DNA of 9,468 nt from Candidatus Doudnabacteria bacterium. Lineage in GTDB: Bacteria; Patescibacteriota; Doudnabacteria; UBA920; 2-01-FULL-50-11. Below the pieces are notes generated by a model. That model saw nothing but the letters and a program-made list of their open reading frames with translations, searched no databases and was not told the DNA's origin. Shown here in pieces: positions 6,613 through 9,468 of this stretch. Every line of letters begins with the position of its first letter. Position 1 is the stretch's first letter. Made by a program: the position numbers and the translations under genes. The stretch lies in NCBI GenBank assembly GCA_016205055.1, contig JACQJK010000101.1:1-9468 (forward strand), given 5' to 3'.

Positions 6613-7353
6613 ATGATCTCCTTCATCATTCCCGCCAGAAACGAACAGCTTTATATCGCAGACTGCATTGAGTCTATATTGAAACAGGGATTGAAAAATC
6701 CGTTTGAGATCGTCGTCGTGGACAACGCCAGCACCGACGGCACGGCCGCGGTGGTCAAAAAAAAGTTCCCGAACGTAATTTTACTGCGCGAAGAAAAGCT
6801 GGGAACGAATCAAGCAAGACAAAAAGGATTTCTTCATTCCGGCGGCGAGGTTTTAATATTTTTAGATTCCGACGTGCGACTGCCGGCTGGTTGGCTGGAA
6901 AAAGTTTTGAAAAAATCAAACTCGGATCCAGGGATAGTGGCTATTTCCGCGCCCTATCATTTTTACGATTTCCCGGCGTATTTGCAGTTGGCTAACATCA
7001 TGTATGTTTATTTGGTGTCCACGCCGTGGCAGTTTTTTATCCGCAATATTGCTCGGCATTCTTCGTTTATGATTGGCGGCAATATGGTGATCAAACGCTG
7101 GGCTTTGAAAAAAATCGAGGGTTTTGATACCAAATTCAGATTTTTCGGCGACGATACCGACACGGGAATACGCTTAGGAACTGTGGGAAAAGTTGTTTTC
7201 AGTCCTCGTTTCTGGGTCTATACCTCCGCCCGCCGTTTTAATCAGCGAGGTGTTTTCCGGACCATGTTCACTTACCTTTTAAATTACACCTTCGTCCTTT
7301 TTACCAAAAGCCCTTTTCAAAAAACCGTCGCGGAATACGAAGAAATTCGCTAG
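6613..7353 (+). CDS. Family 2 glycosyltransferase (GT-A fold)
   Basis: This 246-residue inverting glycosyltransferase has the GT2 layout. SFIIPARNE opens strand 1, VVVDNASTDGT is the nucleotide-binding turn (about 34-44), and LDSD at 84-87 is the DXD that holds the metal and the UDP- or GDP-sugar. GDDTDTGIRLG (about 179-189) is the acceptor-side acidic motif with the likely catalytic base. A region near 120-145 and a stretch near 218-232 are hydrophobic and could lie on the membrane, as in dolichol- or undecaprenol-phosphate sugar synthases, but clear terminal helices are lacking. It starts 18 nt after the preceding gene and has no visible Shine-Dalgarno. A strong terminator follows its stop, so it closes the + strand operon. 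It may build the glycan or glycolipid that the locus's hydrolases trim, which is an inference. Confidence 0.9.
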   Translation: MISFIIPARNEQLYIADCIESILKQGLKNPFEIVVVDNASTDGTAAVVKKKFPNVILLREEKLGTNQARQKGFLHSGGEVLIFLDSDVRLPAGWLEKVLKKSNSDPGIVAISAPYHFYDFPAYLQLANIMYVYLVSTPWQFFIRNIARHSSFMIGGNMVIKRWALKKIEGFDTKFRFFGDDTDTGIRLGTVGKVVFSPRFWVYTSARRFNQRGVFRTMFTYLLNYTFVLFTKSPFQKTVAEYEEIR

Positions 7354-7372
7354 GGTTGTGGATAACTAAAAC

Positions 7373-7402
7373 AAAAACCTCTTCACACAATAAGAGGTTT
7401 TT
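7373..7402. terminator. Bidirectional intrinsic terminator between convergent operons
   Basis: AAAAACCTCTT (7373-7383) pairs with AAGAGGTTTTT (7392-7402), an 11-bp perfect stem with an 8-nt loop. The T-run after the stem serves the + strand glycosyltransferase operon. The A-run before it reads as a T-run for the minus-strand operon ending at 7471. It lies 20 nt past the + strand stop and about 70 nt past the scpB stop. A second AGAGGTTTTTT at 7436-7446 could compete for the same left arm. Confidence 0.9.
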
Positions 7403-7470
7403 GATTTTGCTATTGGGTTAGCAATTATTAAGACGAGAGGTTTTTTAAAACGTTACAATTCAAAAATGGT

Positions 7471-8088
7471 CTATTTTTCTTCATCAATTTCTGGCGAGTT
7501 CCGGGGTGTTGATTCATGGTCAATACGCTCGTCTTTATCCGCTGCGGAATCGAACCGGCCGACATTTGGTTCAGGAACGGTTACGGAGCTAATGAGTTGC
7601 TCAAAATCGGGGAGTTGTTTTAAATCAGTAATACCCATGTGCCGCATAAAGTCCAAGGTGGTGCGGTAAACCAGGCGGCGGCCGTCTTCGGGCGACGCGG
7701 ATTTTTCGATTAATCCCCGGATTTGCAGTTGCCGGAGCGTGTACTGCGAGTTCACGCCGCGAATGGATTCGATTTCCGCTCGCGAAATCGGCTGTTTATA
7801 AAGCACGATCGCCAGGGTTTCAACCGACGCGTCCGTGAGTTTTTCGCGCAGCTCGGAGTTCAAGAATTCGCTTAAGATTTTTGCGTTTTCTGGGTTAGAA
7901 ACCAGCTGGTATTTGTCTTCGTGGCTGATTAAATTAATTCCGCTATGTGTCAACTCGTTTCCAAGCTCGGCAAGTGCGGCCGCCGCAGTTTCCCGGTCCA
8001 CTCCAAGCACTTTAGTTAGTTCCGCTATTTTAATCGGCCGGCCGGCGGCGAAAAGTATGGATTGAATTTTGGAGATCAGGTTTTTCAC
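7471..8088 (-). CDS. scpB: Segregation and condensation protein B
   Basis: ScpB is the winged-helix partner that, with ScpA, regulates the SMC condensin complex that compacts and separates chromosomes at cell division. This 205-residue version has the first winged helix at about 1-75 and the second at about 80-155. The second contains the family hallmark VETLAIVLYKQPISRAEIES followed by IRGVNS, and then GLIEKSASPEDGRRLVYRTT. The last 40 residues or so (from about 168) are polar and acidic without fold signals, a disordered tail found in many ScpB proteins. It starts with GTG at 8088, overlapping the stop of the small membrane gene by 4 nt (GTGA). That supports this start and implies coupled translation. 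It is the last gene of the operon, followed by the shared terminator. Confidence 0.95.
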   Translation of the reverse strand: MKNLISKIQSILFAAGRPIKIAELTKVLGVDRETAAAALAELGNELTHSGINLISHEDKYQLVSNPENAKILSEFLNSELREKLTDASVETLAIVLYKQPISRAEIESIRGVNSQYTLRQLQIRGLIEKSASPEDGRRLVYRTTLDFMRHMGITDLKQLPDFEQLISSVTVPEPNVGRFDSAADKDERIDHESTPRNSPEIDEEK

Positions 8089-8327
8089 GCGCGCAAAGTT
8101 AACAGCAATAATCCGGCGGCGATCAGGAAAGTGCCGAGCAGCAACATGCTCAAACGCGGCCCTGCCCCGAGGATTAACTCGCGTTTGCGTTTGGGTTTTA
8201 TTAACGGGAGATAGCCGCGTTGTTGCAGGGGCCCGATTATGAGTTGGTTAATGCCGGGGAAGCTCAACAAGATAAGCGCGACCCCGGACAAGATGAACAG
8301 ATAAGGGGCGAGAAGTTCTTGGCTCAT
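8085..8327 (-). CDS. Small two-helix membrane protein between scpA and scpB
   Basis: This 80-residue protein has two hydrophobic segments, at about 6-24 and 58-78. A strongly basic loop (KPKRKRE, about 44-50) between them predicts both termini outside and the loop in the cytosol by the positive-inside rule. I recognise no family. Its start overlaps the scpA stop by 4 nt (ATGA) and its stop overlaps the scpB start by 4 nt (GTGA). It is thus locked translationally between two subunits of the same complex, which argues strongly that it is a real gene. It may simply ride in the operon, or it could link the condensin loader or chromosome to the membrane. The second idea is speculative. Confidence 0.8.
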   Translation of the reverse strand: MSQELLAPYLFILSGVALILLSFPGINQLIIGPLQQRGYLPLIKPKRKRELILGAGPRLSMLLLGTFLIAAGLLLLTLRA

Positions 8328-9031
8328 GCCTGGCTGTTTGGATTTTTTTTGATTACGATTTCGGCGAAAAGCTCCTCTTGCTCGACGCTTAATATCCTTT
8401 GTTTGACCAGCTCAAGCAGCGCCAGGAAAGTAACGATGATTTCTGTCTTCGATTTTTTTTGCACCGCTTCAGACAGCTTGAACTCTATCTTTTGGGTCAA
8501 GAATTGTTGGAGTTGCTTGATTTTATCGGCGATGGAAATTACTTCTTTGATGATTTCTTTGGGCAACCGGACGATTTCTTCCAAGCTTAAAGCCAGCGAC
8601 CGCATCGCCGCGCTTATGCGGTTAAGCGAGACGGTCGGATCCGGATAAAAAGTCGTGATTTCTCCAATCGCCGGATTGTGGACCAGCGAAAACCTGTTTT
8701 TTTGCTCCAGTTTTTTTATGTACTTGGCGATTTCCTTAAATTTTTTAAGCTGCAGCAGTTGTTTGGTCAAGTCCATTCCCGACTCGTCTTCCAGTTCTTC
8801 TGCAAGGGCGGGGAGCAAGGTTTTTGATTTTATGACCAGGAGTTTGGAAGCAACTGTCAAAAAATCGGCAAGCAGGTTGGGTTCGACGGGATTCAATTTT
8901 TTGATGTGATTTAAAAATTGCTCCGTGACTTGAGCCAGAGAAATCTCGGTAATGTCCAGTTTTTGCTCCTCAATAAGCTGGAGCAAGACATCCAGCGGTC
9001 CCTGAAACTTTTCCGTGTGGACTTGGTACAT
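8324..9031 (-). CDS. scpA: Segregation and condensation protein A (kleisin)
   Basis: ScpA is the kleisin that bridges the two SMC heads and binds ScpB in the bacterial condensin. This 235-residue copy has the N-terminal hallmark EKFQGPLDVLLQLIEEQKLD (about 7-26), with the usual helices to about residue 75. A central linker follows with an acidic patch, a Lys-rich coiled region (about 88-112) and a further helical stretch at 150-185. The C-terminal winged helix is TFLALLELVKQRILSVEQ (about 201-218) ending LFAEIVI. Length is normal to slightly short. Its ATG shares one base with the stop of the upstream deacylase gene (TAATG), and its own stop overlaps the next gene by 4 nt. No Shine-Dalgarno is seen, so translation is probably coupled. 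Confidence 0.96.
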   Translation of the reverse strand: MYQVHTEKFQGPLDVLLQLIEEQKLDITEISLAQVTEQFLNHIKKLNPVEPNLLADFLTVASKLLVIKSKTLLPALAEELEDESGMDLTKQLLQLKKFKEIAKYIKKLEQKNRFSLVHNPAIGEITTFYPDPTVSLNRISAAMRSLALSLEEIVRLPKEIIKEVISIADKIKQLQQFLTQKIEFKLSEAVQKKSKTEIIVTFLALLELVKQRILSVEQEELFAEIVIKKNPNSQA

Positions 9032-9468
9032 TAGCGCTTAGTTTTTGAAAACACTCCTTTGATAGGTTTGACCAGTTTCTCAAAGTCTTTTAAGCCGATT
9101 TCCACTGACTCGGTATACGAGCCGGCCGCGGCCACCATTTTTTTGGCGCGGGCAAATCCTTTGTCGATTAAAGTCGGCAGGTTGTAAAGGTTACCGAAAG
9201 GATGGAGCAGTCCGATTTTGCTTTTTAGGTATTTGGCTATGTCTTTTTCCGTGGCCATGGCGAGTTTTTTGACTTTGAGCGCTTTTTGCGCCGCTTTTAA
9301 ATCCACGTACTTGCCCGCGGGCACGACCACCAGGGCAAGTCCTTTTTCGCTTCTGACCAAAACCACCTTGGCGATTTCATTGATTTTTCGCTTTGTGGTC
9401 TGCGCCACATCGTGGGCGGTATAAACAAGTTTATGCTCGAGCAACTTGTATTTGACGCGGGCTTTTTC
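9031..9468 (-). CDS. YbaK/ProX-type aminoacyl-tRNA deacylase (5' end off right edge)
   Basis: The frame is open to the right edge, so the start is missing. A TTG at 9444 lies within the conserved N-terminus and is not the start. The 145 visible residues form nearly the whole YbaK/EbsC domain: LLEHKLVYTAHDVAQTTKRK, then EIAKVVLV with the conserved lysine (visible residue 34), LALVVVPAGKYVDLKA, the IGLLHPFGN turn, and the GSYTESVEI segment. Proteins of this family hydrolyse mischarged tRNAs such as Cys-tRNA(Pro) or Ala-tRNA(Pro), or act on related aminoacyl-tRNAs, in the cytosol. The specificity here is unknown. The stop overlaps the scpA start by one base, so it is co-transcribed with the chromosome-segregation genes. 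The C-terminus ends in a basic tail (FSKTKR). Confidence 0.9.
   Translation of the reverse strand, partial: EKARVKYKLLEHKLVYTAHDVAQTTKRKINEIAKVVLVRSEKGLALVVVPAGKYVDLKAAQKALKVKKLAMATEKDIAKYLKSKIGLLHPFGNLYNLPTLIDKGFARAKKMVAAAGSYTESVEIGLKDFEKLVKPIKGVFSKTKR

Noticed and set aside
7357..7365. TGTGGATAA, a perfect DnaA-box 9-mer (as TTATCCACA on the minus strand)
   Set aside because: Only one copy is seen, with no cluster, no AT-rich unwinding element and no dnaA/dnaN nearby. A single 9-mer in a window this size is not improbable by chance.
7407..7424. TTGCTA/TAGCAA short hairpin after the terminator
   Set aside because: Six AT-rich base pairs with a 6-nt loop and no T-run; too weak to call a feature beside the 11-bp stem next to it.
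1..9468. CRISPR arrays, insertion sequences, tRNA or rRNA genes
   Set aside because: No regularly spaced repeats, transposase-like frames, cloverleaf or rRNA-like stretches were found on reading both strands.

Overview
The window looks like a chromosomal piece from a bacterium, most plausibly a Patescibacteria/CPR-type lineage. This rests on compact genes, frequent 1-8 nt overlaps, almost no Shine-Dalgarno sequences, and the mix of families present. It is an inference, not a proof. scpA and scpB show it is bacterial. TGA ends several full-length genes (the GH1 gene, scpA and the small membrane gene), so TGA is a stop here and the TGA-glycine code of Gracilibacteria/Absconditabacteria does not apply.

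Left part, + strand (2-2142): the end of one MacB/FtsX-type ABC transporter permease, a complete second paralogous permease, and an overlapping Nudix hydrolase. The permeases probably belong to a MacB-like export or stress system whose ATPase lies off the left edge. Intergenic region 2143-2420: a perfect 10-bp inverted repeat, a possible short minus-strand transcription unit ending in a good intrinsic terminator, and a consensus TATAAT placed so close to the next ATG that its mRNA would be leaderless.

Middle part, + strand (2421-7353): five closely packed genes. They are a cytosolic GH1 beta-glycosidase, a 10-helix EamA/DMT transporter, a membrane-anchored clan GH-A TIM-barrel hydrolase, an unrecognised protein with a kinase-like flavour, and a family 2 glycosyltransferase. 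Together they suggest a small carbohydrate locus in which one enzyme acts outside the membrane, one inside, with a permease and a glycosyltransferase. No pathway can be named from sequence alone.

Right part, - strand (7471-9468): a convergent operon read from the right edge, consisting of a YbaK/ProX-type aminoacyl-tRNA deacylase (partial), scpA, an 80-residue two-helix membrane protein, and scpB. They are joined by 1- and 4-nt overlaps. A strong bidirectional terminator (7373-7402) separates this operon from the glycosyltransferase.
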